Positions 8,873-16,892 of a stretch of DNA of 64,000 nucleotides are shown one piece after another; the stretch's first letter is position 1; each line of letters begins with the position of its first letter. This stretch comes from Micromonospora zingiberis (GTDB taxonomy: Bacteria; Actinomycetota; Actinomycetes; Mycobacteriales; Micromonosporaceae). The DNA lies in NCBI RefSeq assembly GCF_004331455.1, contig NZ_SJJR01000002.1, positions 1-64,000 of the forward strand. Direction: 5' to 3'. The notes under the pieces are model-generated. The model had not been told where the DNA came from and searched no databases. It saw nothing but the letters and a program-made list of their open reading frames with translations. The translations under genes and the position numbers were made by a program.

Positions 8873-8922
8873 GGAAGGGCACCTTGTTAACGCCTCGGGT
8901 AGAGGAAGGGCCCCTGCTTAAC
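8871..8922. repeat. Palindromic repeat, copy A (double unit)
   Basis: Two diverged units of the dispersed element: AAGGAAGGGCACCTTGTTAAC, spacer GCCTCGGGTAGA, then GGAAGGGCCCCTGCTTAAC. It lies exactly between two convergent genes. The first bases are part of the TAA stop of the GT9 gene, and the TTAA near the other edge gives the TAA stop (8918-8920) of the GT2 gene. Probably acts as a bidirectional terminator. Confidence 0.85.
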
Positions 8923-9793
8923 AACCGACGTCGTCGGCGTCGGCGAGGACGACCTCCCACGCCTCCACGTCGCGTTCGGTGACGGTGGTGGGAGACTCCA
9001 GGTGGTACGCCCCGCTGGGCAGGACACCGGCGCCGCCGTGGCGCGCCAGCACGGCGAGTTGGGCGGCGACATCCTCGCCCTGGTGCCGCTGCGGCACCCG
9101 GCGCCAGAAGTCGAAACCGCCGGAATCGACCAGCTTGGCCCGGTCGTACAGCACGCAGCCGCCGATCCAGGAGATCCGGTACGCCCGCCAACTCCCCGAG
9201 GGCAGCGCCAGCGCCTCGGTCACGTGCAACAGGTTCGCCGCCGAGTGGATCTGCGCCCGGTCCCACTCGGGAGTGTCCGGGTGGATGCGCTCCGGCACCG
9301 GCCTCCCGGCCCACTCCTGGTAGTGCCGGTGTGTCTGCGGTCGTACGTCGGGCAGGTAGGACAGCCCGTGCACCGCGTTGCCGACGAACCCGCAGCCCAA
9401 CTCCTCGATCGCGGTGACCAGGCGGCGCAGGGTGCCCGGCTCCAGCCAGACGTCGTCGTCGAGGTAGAGCACGTACCGGGCGGCGGACGCGGCGAGCAGG
9501 AAGGCGCGGTGTTCGGCGAGGCCACGGCGGGGCAGCCGGCGGGTCAGCAGCACCGGGTGGCCCCGGTACCGCAGCGCCCGGACCATGGTGGCCGCCGCCG
9601 GGTGGGCGTACCCGGGCTGGCTGTCGGACTGGTCGCTGATCACCACGCCGAACCCCGGCACCCCCTCCTGGGCGGCGAGTCCGGAGAGGGTGACGGCCAG
9701 TTCGGCGGGCCGGTCGCGGGTCGGGATCAGCACGTCGAGCAGCCGGTCGGCGCGGAAGTCCGGGTGCGTGCCGGTGTCGAGGGGTCGATTCAC
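8918..9793 (-). CDS. Glycosyltransferase family 2
   Basis: 291 residues. The GTG at 9793 overlaps the stop of the HldE-like gene (GTGA), so they form a coupled pair. The N-terminus LLDVLIPTRDRPAEL and the DxD-type YVLYLDDDVWLEPG (about 98-111) identify a GT-A fold transferase. C-terminal residues include SWIGGCVLYDR and FDFWRRVP.RHQGEDVA, typical of the acceptor half. Inferred to work with the neighbouring heptose kinase/adenylyltransferase and GT9 enzyme in building a surface or secondary glycan. Its stop codon is supplied by the palindromic repeat copy A. Confidence 0.88.
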   Translation of the reverse strand: MNRPLDTGTHPDFRADRLLDVLIPTRDRPAELAVTLSGLAAQEGVPGFGVVISDQSDSQPGYAHPAAATMVRALRYRGHPVLLTRRLPRRGLAEHRAFLLAASAARYVLYLDDDVWLEPGTLRRLVTAIEELGCGFVGNAVHGLSYLPDVRPQTHRHYQEWAGRPVPERIHPDTPEWDRAQIHSAANLLHVTEALALPSGSWRAYRISWIGGCVLYDRAKLVDSGGFDFWRRVPQRHQGEDVAAQLAVLARHGGAGVLPSGAYHLESPTTVTERDVEAWEVVLADADDVGC

Positions 9794-11685
9794 GGCGCCT
9801 TGCCGGTCACCGACGTCGAACCGGTCACGGGCGCAGCACCGGTCACCGGCGTGGTGTCGTCCGCTGCCGGGTCGGGTGTGGCCGCCGCGACGGCCCCATC
9901 CCCGTCCGGGTCGGGCCGCGACGGCGGGCCGCCGGCCACCAACTCCGGCGAGCCCTCCTGGGCGTACGCCCGGATCCGGTCGATGATCGCGGAGGTGGAC
10001 CGGTCCGGCACGTAGCCGAGGGTGCGTACCTGCCCGCCCAGCCGCTGCACCAGCGGCGCCTCCGGCACCAGTTCGGGCGGGTAGTCGCCGCCCTTGACGT
10101 AGATGTCCGGGCGGATCGTCTCGATCAGCGCGGCTGGGGAGTCCTCCTCGAAGACCACCACGTGGTCCACGCAGGACAGTGCGGCGAGCAGGGCGGTGCG
10201 ATCCTCGACCGGGTTTACCGGGCGGTCGGGTCCCTTGAGCCGCCGTACGCTGCCGTCGGAGTTGACCGCCACCACCAGCAGGTCGCCGAGGGCACGGGCC
10301 TGTTCCAGGTACCGCACGTGTCCCCGGTGCAGCACGTCGAAGCAGCCGTTGGTGAAGACGACCGAGCGGCCGGCCCGGCGGTGCTCGGCGACGATTTCGC
10401 CCAGTCCTTCGGTGCCGACCAGCACCTGCCGACCGTCCGCGCCACCGGCGGGTTGCCCGAGCGCGGCCAGGAGGTCGTCGCGGCGACACACGCAGGTGCC
10501 GGTACCGGTGACGGTGCTCGTGGCGGCGAGTTGCGCCAGTTGGGCGGCGGTGGACAGCGGTGCGTCGGCGGCCAACGCGAGCGTCATGGCCGCCAGGTAC
10601 GCGTCACCGGCGCCGACCGTGTGGCTGGCCGGTACGGGTGTGCTGTGGCTGCGGCTGGGCTGCCCGTCCGCGCCCCCGACCACCGCCCCGTCGGTGTCCA
10701 GGGTCACCGCGACCACGTCCGCGCCGGTGTGCGCCCGCAACTCGGCCAGCCGGGACTCGGCCAGCACCGCCCGATCCACCCCGGCGCCGGCGTCGGCGTT
10801 CACGGTCACGCCGGTGCCGGTGACGCTGAGCCCGTCGTGGGTCATCGCCACCCGGCCCTCGCCCGGGGTCGGCTCACCGGTCGGCCCGTCGGTACGCCGC
10901 AGGCCGGCCCCGCCCGGTGCGGTACCCACGGTCAGCTCGGACGGCCCGTCGCCCGGGTCGACCTCCGGATGCGCCAGGTGCAGTTGGCCTCCTGCGGCAC
11001 CGGCGCGGGCGAGCAGCCGGGTCGCCTCCGCGAAGCTGGGGGTCACCACGGTCGGGGCGAGGCCGCGCCAGTCGGCGAGGTCGTGCGCGTCGAGCGCGAC
11101 CGTGGCGTACCGGTCCCGCTGGGCGACCAGCCAGGCGCGTACCCGCGCGGGCAGGGCGCCCAGGCCGTAGTCGCAGACCACCAGGGTCGGCGCCGCACCG
11201 CCAACGGCGGCCTGCAACTCGCTGGTCGCGCAGTCCAGGGCGGTGAGCAGCCGGTCCACCCCGTCGTCGCTGAGCGGGTCGTCGGGGTCGCCGGAGTCCT
11301 CCCGCAGCAGGATCTGGTCGCCGGCCAGCATCCGGCGCTTGACCGGGGTGTGCCGGCCGGACTGGCTGACCGTACGGTCCCAGACGCCGGCCCGGTCCAG
11401 ACAGTCGTGCAGTTCGTCACCGGCCACGTCAGCGCCGACCGGTGCCACCAGCACCGAACGGCCGCCCAGGGCGGCGATGTTGACTGCGGTGTTGGCCGCC
11501 CCGCCCGCTGCGGAGATGCGGCGGCGCAGGGTGAGAACGGGGGCCGGGGCCTCCCGGCACAGCCGGTCCGAGTCGGCGAACCGCCACTCGTCCAGCATGG
11601 CGTCGCCGATCACCAGGACCGGGCGCCCGAGCCAGCTCTGCACGACCTCGGCGAGCCGGAGCTGTTCCGCTGCTGCTCGTGCCAT
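9790..11685 (-). CDS. hldE: Bifunctional heptose-7-phosphate kinase/heptose-1-phosphate adenylyltransferase (HldE-like)
   Basis: 631 residues. The PfkB/ribokinase part (about 15-410) has GDAMLDEW, the sugar-site AAGGAANTAVNIAALGG (59-75) and the catalytic TVGAGDAY (356-363). The cytidylyltransferase-like part (about 425-565) begins SVVFTNGCFDVLHRGHVRYL and contains KGGDYPPE. Known family reaction: phosphorylation of D-glycero-D-manno-heptose-7-P and later activation with ATP to ADP-heptose. Odd points: a Gly/Thr/Asp-rich insertion at about 232-310 inside the kinase lobe, and a low-complexity tail after residue 575 ending in three six-residue VTG repeats (9796-9849). It is coupled to the GT2 gene. 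Isomerase (GmhA) and phosphatase (GmhB) partners are not in the window. Confidence 0.88.
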   Translation of the reverse strand: MARAAAEQLRLAEVVQSWLGRPVLVIGDAMLDEWRFADSDRLCREAPAPVLTLRRRISAAGGAANTAVNIAALGGRSVLVAPVGADVAGDELHDCLDRAGVWDRTVSQSGRHTPVKRRMLAGDQILLREDSGDPDDPLSDDGVDRLLTALDCATSELQAAVGGAAPTLVVCDYGLGALPARVRAWLVAQRDRYATVALDAHDLADWRGLAPTVVTPSFAEATRLLARAGAAGGQLHLAHPEVDPGDGPSELTVGTAPGGAGLRRTDGPTGEPTPGEGRVAMTHDGLSVTGTGVTVNADAGAGVDRAVLAESRLAELRAHTGADVVAVTLDTDGAVVGGADGQPSRSHSTPVPASHTVGAGDAYLAAMTLALAADAPLSTAAQLAQLAATSTVTGTGTCVCRRDDLLAALGQPAGGADGRQVLVGTEGLGEIVAEHRRAGRSVVFTNGCFDVLHRGHVRYLEQARALGDLLVVAVNSDGSVRRLKGPDRPVNPVEDRTALLAALSCVDHVVVFEEDSPAALIETIRPDIYVKGGDYPPELVPEAPLVQRLGGQVRTLGYVPDRSTSAIIDRIRAYAQEGSPELVAGGPPSRPDPDGDGAVAAATPDPAADDTTPVTGAAPVTGSTSVTGKAP

Positions 11686-11861
11686 GCCGGCGGATCCCCC
11701 GGGCCAGCGGGGTCAAACCTGTCGCGGCGGGACCCGGCGACGGCGCAACGGTGACGGCGGTCGCCGATGCCGCCGGTGCGGCGTGGACCACCAGAAGGGC
11801 GCGTTTCGGTGCTGCCGGGTCGGGAAGGGATCCGATGGAACCCCGGAGAGGAGAAAAGAGC

Positions 11862-12410
11862 ATGGCAGCCACGTTGCAGGGCAAGCGAATCGCCTTCCTG
11901 GCCACCGATGGCGTGGAGGAGGTCGAGTACGTCCAGCCGCGTCAAGCGGTCGAGCAGGCCGGCGCCACGGCCGAGTTGGTGTCGATCAAGCCTGGGAAGA
12001 TCACGTCCTTCGAGCACCTGGACCCGTCGCAGTCGTACGACGTCGATGTGAGCGCCGCCGACGCGGATCCCGACCGGTACGACGCGCTGGTGCTGCCGGG
12101 TGGGGTGGCCAACCCGGACTTCCTGCGTACCGACCCGGACGCGGTGCGGTTCGTCCGGTCGTTCTTCGATGCCGGTAAGCCGGTGGGCGTGATCTGCCAC
12201 GGCCCCTGGACGCTGGTCGAGGCGGACGTGGTGCGCGGTCGCCGGCTGACGAGTTGGCCGAGCCTGCGTACCGACCTGGTGAACGCCGGGGCGGACTGGG
12301 TCGACGAGCAGGTCGTGACCGACAACGGGCTGGTCAGCAGCCGCAAGCCGGACGATCTGCCGGCGTTCTGCGCCAAGATCGTCGAGGAGTTCGCCGAGGG
12401 GCGGCACTGA
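11862..12410 (+). CDS. DJ-1/PfpI family protein
   Basis: 182 residues from an ATG preceded by GGAGAGGAG. The Rossmann-like PfpI fold covers the whole chain: IAFLATDGVEEVEY at the N-terminus carries the conserved Glu, and PVGVICHGPWTLVEADVVRG (about 107-126) carries the nucleophile-elbow Cys followed by His. Members act as deglycases, chaperones or intracellular peptidases of the YhbO/PfpI type involved in stress protection. The gene stands alone: HldE is divergent upstream, and repeat copy B follows the stop. Confidence 0.88.
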   Translation: MAATLQGKRIAFLATDGVEEVEYVQPRQAVEQAGATAELVSIKPGKITSFEHLDPSQSYDVDVSAADADPDRYDALVLPGGVANPDFLRTDPDAVRFVRSFFDAGKPVGVICHGPWTLVEADVVRGRRLTSWPSLRTDLVNAGADWVDEQVVTDNGLVSSRKPDDLPAFCAKIVEEFAEGRH

Positions 12411-12433
12411 GCGCACCCGCTGCCCGATCGCGA

Positions 12434-12487
12434 GTTAAGAAGGGCCCCTTCCAGTACGCCAGGCGTTAGGAAGGGGCCCTTCCTTAC
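12434..12487. repeat. Palindromic repeat, copy B (double unit)
   Basis: GTTAAGAAGGGCCCCTTCC, spacer AGTACGCCAGGC, then GTTAGGAAGGGGCCCTTCC and TTAC. Each half is self-complementary around GGGGCCCC/GGGCCC. It lies 24 bases after the PfpI stop and 43 bases before the exporter start, between two plus-strand genes. Confidence 0.85.
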
Positions 12488-12529
12488 ATCGGGGCGGCAT
12501 GTTTTCGGTGGTCCGGGAATGTAGGCGCA

Positions 12530-14206
12530 ATGACCACGGATGCCCCTTCGGCGCCGGTGCTGAACAAGCGGCAGCTCCGGCTGCTGATGTTCGGTCTGAT
12601 GACCGGCATGCTGCTGGCCGCGCTCGACCAGACCATCGTCGGGACCGCCCTGCCGACCATCGTCGGCGAGCTGGGCGGCATCAGCCACTACTCGTGGGTG
12701 GTGACCGCGTACCTGCTGGCCTCGACGGCCTCGACGCCGCTGTACGGCAAGATGGCCGACCTGTACGGGCGCCGGCCGGTGTTCCTCTTCTCCATCGGGA
12801 CGTTCCTGCTCGGCTCGCTGTTGGCCGGGCTGTCCCAGGACATGACCCAGCTGATCGTGACCCGGGGCGTGCAGGGACTCGGCGCGGGTGGCCTGATCAC
12901 GCTGGCCTTCACCATCATCTCGGACGTGGTATCGCCCCGGGAGCGCGGCCGGTACCAGGGCACCTTCGGCGCGGTGTTCGGGATCGCCTCGGTGGCCGGC
13001 CCGCTGGTCGGCGGCTATTTCGCGGAGACGAACTGGCGCTGGATCTTCTACGTCAACGTGCCGCTGGCGATCCTCGCCATCGTGGTCTGTTCGCGGGTGA
13101 TGCGGCTGGTGCCGTTCACCCGGCGTAACCACGCGATCGACTGGCTCGGCGCGATGCTGCTGGTGGCCGGGGTGAGCTGCCTGTTGCTCGCGTTGAGCTG
13201 GGGCGGCAACACCTACCCCTGGGGTTCCGGGTTGATCATCGGGCTGTTCGTCGCCGGGGCGGTGCTGGGGGTGCTCTTCGTGCTCCAGGAGTCCCGGGTC
13301 GCCGAGCCGATCCTGCCGTTGCGGTTGTTCCGCAGTGCCACCTTCGCCCTGGCCAACAGCGCCGGTTTCGTGCTCGGCCTGGTGATGTTCGGGTCGATCA
13401 TCTTCATCCCGCTCTACCTCCAGATCGTCAAGGGTGCCTCGCCGACCCGCAGTGGTCTGCTGATGCTGCCGATGATGGCCGGCATCATCGTCACCTCGGT
13501 GCTGACCGGCCGGGCGATGAGCCGGATCGGCCGGTACAAGTGGTTCCCGGTGGCCGGGGCGGCGACGCTGCTGGTCGGGATGCTGCTGTTCACCCGGCTG
13601 CGGGTGGACACCTCGCTCTGGGTGGCGTTCGGCTTCATGGTGGTGATCGGTGTGGGGCTGGGGCTGTGCATGCAGTCGCTGGTCCTGGCCGTGCAGAACG
13701 CCGTGTCCATGCGGGACCTGGGTGCCGGCACCTCCTCGGCGACCTTCTTCCGGTCACTCGGTGGGTCGTTCGGGGTGGCCATCCTCGGCGCGGTGCTCTC
13801 CTCCCGGCTCAGTGCCGAGATGGCCGACCGGCTGCCCGGTGCGCTCGCCCAACTGACGCCCGAGGAGCGGGCCGGGGCCGGAGCGACCGGTGGCGTGGGA
13901 GTCTCGATCAACGACCCGGCGACCATCCTGGCGCTGCCCGGACCGGTGCGGGCGGCGGTCCAGGCCGCGTTCGTCGAGTCGCTGCACCTGGTGTTCCTGA
14001 CCACCGGGCTGATCGCGATCGTGGCGTTGCTGGTCACCCTGGCGCTGCCCAACGAGAAGCTGCGCGGCGCCGGTCCGCAGGGGGCCACCGGCGGCACGGA
14101 CGGGCTCGGCGGGGATGGCCCGTCTCCGGGCGGCAAGCCACTGGACCGCGAGTCGAAGGCGGAGGCCGCCGCCGAGATGGAGGCGAAGTCGCAGACGATG
14201 CTGTAG
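12530..14206 (+). CDS. DHA2 family MFS drug exporter (14 TM)
   Basis: 558 residues with a hydrophobicity pattern of about 14 membrane helices, matching the DHA2 drug:proton antiporter family. Motif C-like GPLVGGYFAETNWRWIFYVN (about 157-176) and motif A-like GKMADLYGRRPVF (about 75-87) are present; the first helix contains LDQTIVGTALPTI, typical of EmrB/QacA transporters. The tail after about 510 is Gly/Glu-rich and soluble. It probably expels drugs or a metabolite. No adjacent regulator is seen. The ATG at 12530 was used. Confidence 0.92.
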   Translation: MTTDAPSAPVLNKRQLRLLMFGLMTGMLLAALDQTIVGTALPTIVGELGGISHYSWVVTAYLLASTASTPLYGKMADLYGRRPVFLFSIGTFLLGSLLAGLSQDMTQLIVTRGVQGLGAGGLITLAFTIISDVVSPRERGRYQGTFGAVFGIASVAGPLVGGYFAETNWRWIFYVNVPLAILAIVVCSRVMRLVPFTRRNHAIDWLGAMLLVAGVSCLLLALSWGGNTYPWGSGLIIGLFVAGAVLGVLFVLQESRVAEPILPLRLFRSATFALANSAGFVLGLVMFGSIIFIPLYLQIVKGASPTRSGLLMLPMMAGIIVTSVLTGRAMSRIGRYKWFPVAGAATLLVGMLLFTRLRVDTSLWVAFGFMVVIGVGLGLCMQSLVLAVQNAVSMRDLGAGTSSATFFRSLGGSFGVAILGAVLSSRLSAEMADRLPGALAQLTPEERAGAGATGGVGVSINDPATILALPGPVRAAVQAAFVESLHLVFLTTGLIAIVALLVTLALPNEKLRGAGPQGATGGTDGLGGDGPSPGGKPLDRESKAEAAAEMEAKSQTML

Positions 14207-14245
14207 ACCGTCGAGCTAACTCCGCGTTCCGGTCAGCGGGCCCGG

Positions 14246-14737
14246 TCACTTGAGGATCAGGCGGTTGGTCTGCTCGAAGACGTCCAGGTCGGCGAGGGTT
14301 TCCAGGACGCTGCTGGAGAGCGGGTGCGGCATCGCCTCGCGGTGGAAGAAGCCGGCGTCGGTGGTCTCTTCGGTGACCCGGGCGAGCTGACCGTCCCACT
14401 CCTCGACGCGGAACGCGGTGGTGAAGATCTGGTAGGTGTGGCCGTACATGTTGGTGTGGGTGCGGTCCGGGCCGGTGTAGAGGGCGAAGGCGCTGACCCG
14501 CAGGGCGCGCAGGCCGGTCTCCTCGCGGACCTCCCGTACGGCGCAGTCGGCGATGGACTCGCCCAACTCCATCGCCCCGGCCGGCATCGCCCACTGCCCG
14601 TTGTCGGAGCGTCGGATCAGCAGGATCCGCGCCGAGTTGTCGCGGACCACGGCGCGGGCGCCGACGAACATCAGCGTCCGGTCACCGGCCAGGGCGCGGA
14701 GCTGCCCGACGTACGAATCAGCCCAGGAAATGCTCAC
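14246..14737 (-). CDS. Nudix hydrolase
   Basis: 163 residues. The Nudix box is complete: GAMELGES, then AVREVREETGL, spanning about residues 53-75, with the Glu residues that bind Mg2+. The core begins MFVGARAVVRDNSARILLIR. Such enzymes hydrolyse nucleoside diphosphates linked to another moiety; the substrate is not deducible. The GTG at 14737 has little upstream signal and may be translated from a short leader. It is convergent with the DHA2 exporter, with a 39-base gap. Confidence 0.9.
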   Translation of the reverse strand: MSISWADSYVGQLRALAGDRTLMFVGARAVVRDNSARILLIRRSDNGQWAMPAGAMELGESIADCAVREVREETGLRALRVSAFALYTGPDRTHTNMYGHTYQIFTTAFRVEEWDGQLARVTEETTDAGFFHREAMPHPLSSSVLETLADLDVFEQTNRLILK

Positions 14738-14892
14738 CCGGACAATTTACGGGGGCTTCCGCCGGGCGGTCGCCGACACGAGCTTGTTACCGGTGCGTAG
14801 GTGGTGATGTTCGGGAACCAGCCCCGCCGTAACACTTTTCGGCGCATCATCGCCGTTAGGGATAGCGGGCTCGCGTAGACCACTCTCCCGGT

Positions 14893-14936
14893 GGGCGGCC
14901 CCGGCGTTCGCACCGCGCCGGGGCCGCCCGTTTCTT
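14893..14936 (+). terminator. Strong intrinsic terminator without an upstream coding gene
   Basis: A 14-bp perfect stem, GGGCGGCCCCGGCG pairing with CGCCGGGGCCGCCC, is followed by GTTTCTTT, the layout of a Rho-independent terminator read on the plus strand. Both neighbouring genes are on the minus strand, so no plus-strand gene ends here. It may terminate a non-coding RNA from the 14738-14892 interval. Confidence 0.65.
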
Positions 14937-15024
14937 TGCGGGGTGACCCGCACCGTCAGTATTGCGAGAGTTGTTCGCATCTGTCCTGCTGATGGGGAAA
15001 CCCGCCCAGATCGGGCCTCCGCGC

Positions 15025-16035
15025 TCACTCGGTGGCGCTGATCAGCACCTTCCCCACGACGGAGTCCTCCACCGCCTGATGCGCGGCGGCGGCCGCCGAC
15101 AGGGGGTAGTGGTGCAGCGGCAGACCGGCCTCCTCGCCCACCCGGATGCCGCCCTGCGAAGCGGCTGCCCCGACGTCCACCACCGCCTGCGCCTTGGCCG
15201 CCTTCGGCAGCGTGTACACCAGCACGAACTGCCAGCGCGCGTTCGGCATCATCAGCTGCCTGATCGGCAGCGTCACCTCCGCGCCGCCGTCGTCGGCGTA
15301 GACGCAGACCACCCCGCCCGGATGCAGGAGTTGCACGTCGGTGGCGGCGTTGCGGGCGGCGGACACCTCGACGATCCCGTGTACCCCGTCGGGCGCGACC
15401 TTGCGGACCTCGGTCAGCACGTCCTGTTCCCGGTAGTTGATCACGACGGAGGCGCCGGCCGCCGCCGCCAGCTGCGCCTTCTCCGCGCTGCTCACGGTGG
15501 CGATGACGCAGGCATCCGCCCAGGCCGCGAGCTGGATCGCCGCGTTGCCCACCGCGCCCGCCCCGCCCTGCACCAGCACGGTGTGATCGCTCAGCGCACC
15601 CGGCCGCAGGCTGTCCGGTAGGTACTCCCCGGCGGTCAGGCACCGGTGCGCCGTCAGGAACGGGATGCCCAGGGCGGCGCCCAGCTCGAAGGAGGCGTCA
15701 CCGAGGCGTACCACCTGGCGGACCGGGACCACGGTGTACTCGGCGGCGGTGCCCCACGGCCGCTGCCAGGCGGCCTCCCAGACCCAGACCCGCTCGCCGA
15801 CCAGGTCCCGGTCGACGCCCTCGCCGACCGCCTCGACCACCCCGGCACCGTCCTGGCCGGGCGTCTGCCAACCGGCCGGCAACGGCCCCTGCCGGCGCGC
15901 CTTCCAGTCGGTCGGGTTCACGCCGGAGAACGCGATCCGCACCAGCACCTCGCCCGCCCCGGGCTCCGGCACCGGCCGGTCGACCAGTTGCAGCACCGTG
16001 GGATCACCGCTGCGTTCGTACACGATGGCCTTCAT
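15025..16035 (-). CDS. NADPH:quinone reductase-like zinc-independent MDR oxidoreductase
   Basis: 336 residues. Medium-chain dehydrogenase/reductase of the zeta-crystallin type: a GroES-like N-terminal half with GVNPTDWKARRQG and TPGQDGAGVVEAVGEGV, then the coenzyme fold with VLVQGGAGAVGNAAIQLAAW (about 153-172). The zinc ligands of alcohol dehydrogenases are missing (PGQDGAG where ADHs have GHE), which supports a quinone or enone reductase. It transfers hydride from NAD(P)H to a small electrophile in the cytoplasm. The ATG at 16035 was used; a HAD gene lies downstream in the promoter direction. Confidence 0.9.
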   Translation of the reverse strand: MKAIVYERSGDPTVLQLVDRPVPEPGAGEVLVRIAFSGVNPTDWKARRQGPLPAGWQTPGQDGAGVVEAVGEGVDRDLVGERVWVWEAAWQRPWGTAAEYTVVPVRQVVRLGDASFELGAALGIPFLTAHRCLTAGEYLPDSLRPGALSDHTVLVQGGAGAVGNAAIQLAAWADACVIATVSSAEKAQLAAAAGASVVINYREQDVLTEVRKVAPDGVHGIVEVSAARNAATDVQLLHPGGVVCVYADDGGAEVTLPIRQLMMPNARWQFVLVYTLPKAAKAQAVVDVGAAASQGGIRVGEEAGLPLHHYPLSAAAAAHQAVEDSVVGKVLISATE

Positions 16036-16116
16036 CGCCCCGCCCCTCCCGCTCAGCTCGTTGGCTGGCCGTCATGTCACCGACCGTAGGCGGGCCGGTG
16101 GCCGGGTGGTAGCGGT

Positions 16117-16770
16117 TCAGGCCAGCCCGTCCACCAGCTGCGGGGTCAGTTCGTCGATCGAGTCCAGCACCGTCGCCGCCAGCCGCTGCGCGTCCGGGTC
16201 CAGCGGGTACGACCCGTGCGGCACCGCCACCACCGTCATCCCCGCGGCGGCGGCCGACCGTACCCCGTTGGACGAATCCTCGACCGCGACGCAGCGCGCC
16301 GGGTCCACGCCGAGCTGACGGGCCACGGTCAGGTAGACGTCCGGCGCCGGCTTGCCGCGCTCGGTCTGCTCGGTCGACAGCGTGGCCCGGAACGCGTCGG
16401 TCAGGTCGGTGGCGGCCAGCGCCGCCGCGATCAGCCGGGTCGGTGACGAACTGGCCAGCCCCAGCGGCCACCGTGCCGCCAACCGGCGCACCACCTGGTC
16501 CGCCCCGTCGATCACCGGTACGCGCTCCGCGTACCGCCGGGTCATCTCCTCGACCACCTCGGCGGCGACCTGCTCGGCAGTACGTCGTACGCCCAGTTCG
16601 CCGCTGAGGTAGCGGGCCCACTCCCCGGTGCTCATCCCCATCAGCCGGCGCTGGGTGTCCGCCTGCCAGGTGCCGCCGTGCGTCGTCACGTACGCCCGGC
16701 GTACCTCCTCCCAGACCGGCTCCGAATCCACGATCACGCCATCAAGATCGAAAACCACCGCACCCACCAT
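16117..16770 (-). CDS. HAD superfamily phosphatase/phosphomutase
   Basis: 217 residues. Motif I VVFDLDGVIVDSEP (about 5-18) holds the nucleophile and acid/base Asp; motif II is GLASSS, motif III Lys lies in GKPAPDVYL, and motif IV is VAVEDSSNGVRSA. The cap (about 19-85) is the C1 type of beta-phosphoglucomutase and phosphoglycolate phosphatases. It probably dephosphorylates a small sugar phosphate. The ATG at 16770 was chosen because GGGAGG stands five to six bases before it; the frame upstream is low-complexity. The leader is an unusual G-rich tract (16772-16828). Confidence 0.88.
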   Translation of the reverse strand: MVGAVVFDLDGVIVDSEPVWEEVRRAYVTTHGGTWQADTQRRLMGMSTGEWARYLSGELGVRRTAEQVAAEVVEEMTRRYAERVPVIDGADQVVRRLAARWPLGLASSSPTRLIAAALAATDLTDAFRATLSTEQTERGKPAPDVYLTVARQLGVDPARCVAVEDSSNGVRSAAAAGMTVVAVPHGSYPLDPDAQRLAATVLDSIDELTPQLVDGLA

Positions 16771-16771
16771 C

Positions 16772-16828
16772 ACCCTCCCATCCTCCCCCACCCCCACCCC
16801 CACCCACCCCCTGCCCACTCCCTGCCCG
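16772..16828 (-). promoter_or_regulatory. G-rich 5' leader of the HAD gene (quadruplex-type)
   Basis: On the minus strand the leader runs GGGTGGGTGGGGGTGGGGG and onwards to GGATGGGAGGG directly before the ATG. At least five runs of three or more G are separated by one or two bases, and the last run overlaps the Shine-Dalgarno. It satisfies the usual G-quadruplex pattern. A role in translation control is inference. Confidence 0.45.
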
Positions 16829-16835
16829 GCCCCGA

Positions 16836-16892
16836 TGATCAAGAGGTTTTGGTCGGGGCGAGCGCCGGAACCAGACCAAAACTTCTTGATCA
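16836..16892. repeat. Inverted-repeat element overlapping a stop codon
   Basis: 19-bp arms TGATCAAGAGGTTTTGGTC (16836-16854) and GACCAAAACTTCTTGATCA (16874-16892) differ at one pair and enclose a 19-base G/C-rich loop. The outer TGA of the right arm, read on the minus strand, is the stop codon of the SCO6745-family gene. It is likely a terminator and may be a dispersed element. Confidence 0.7.
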
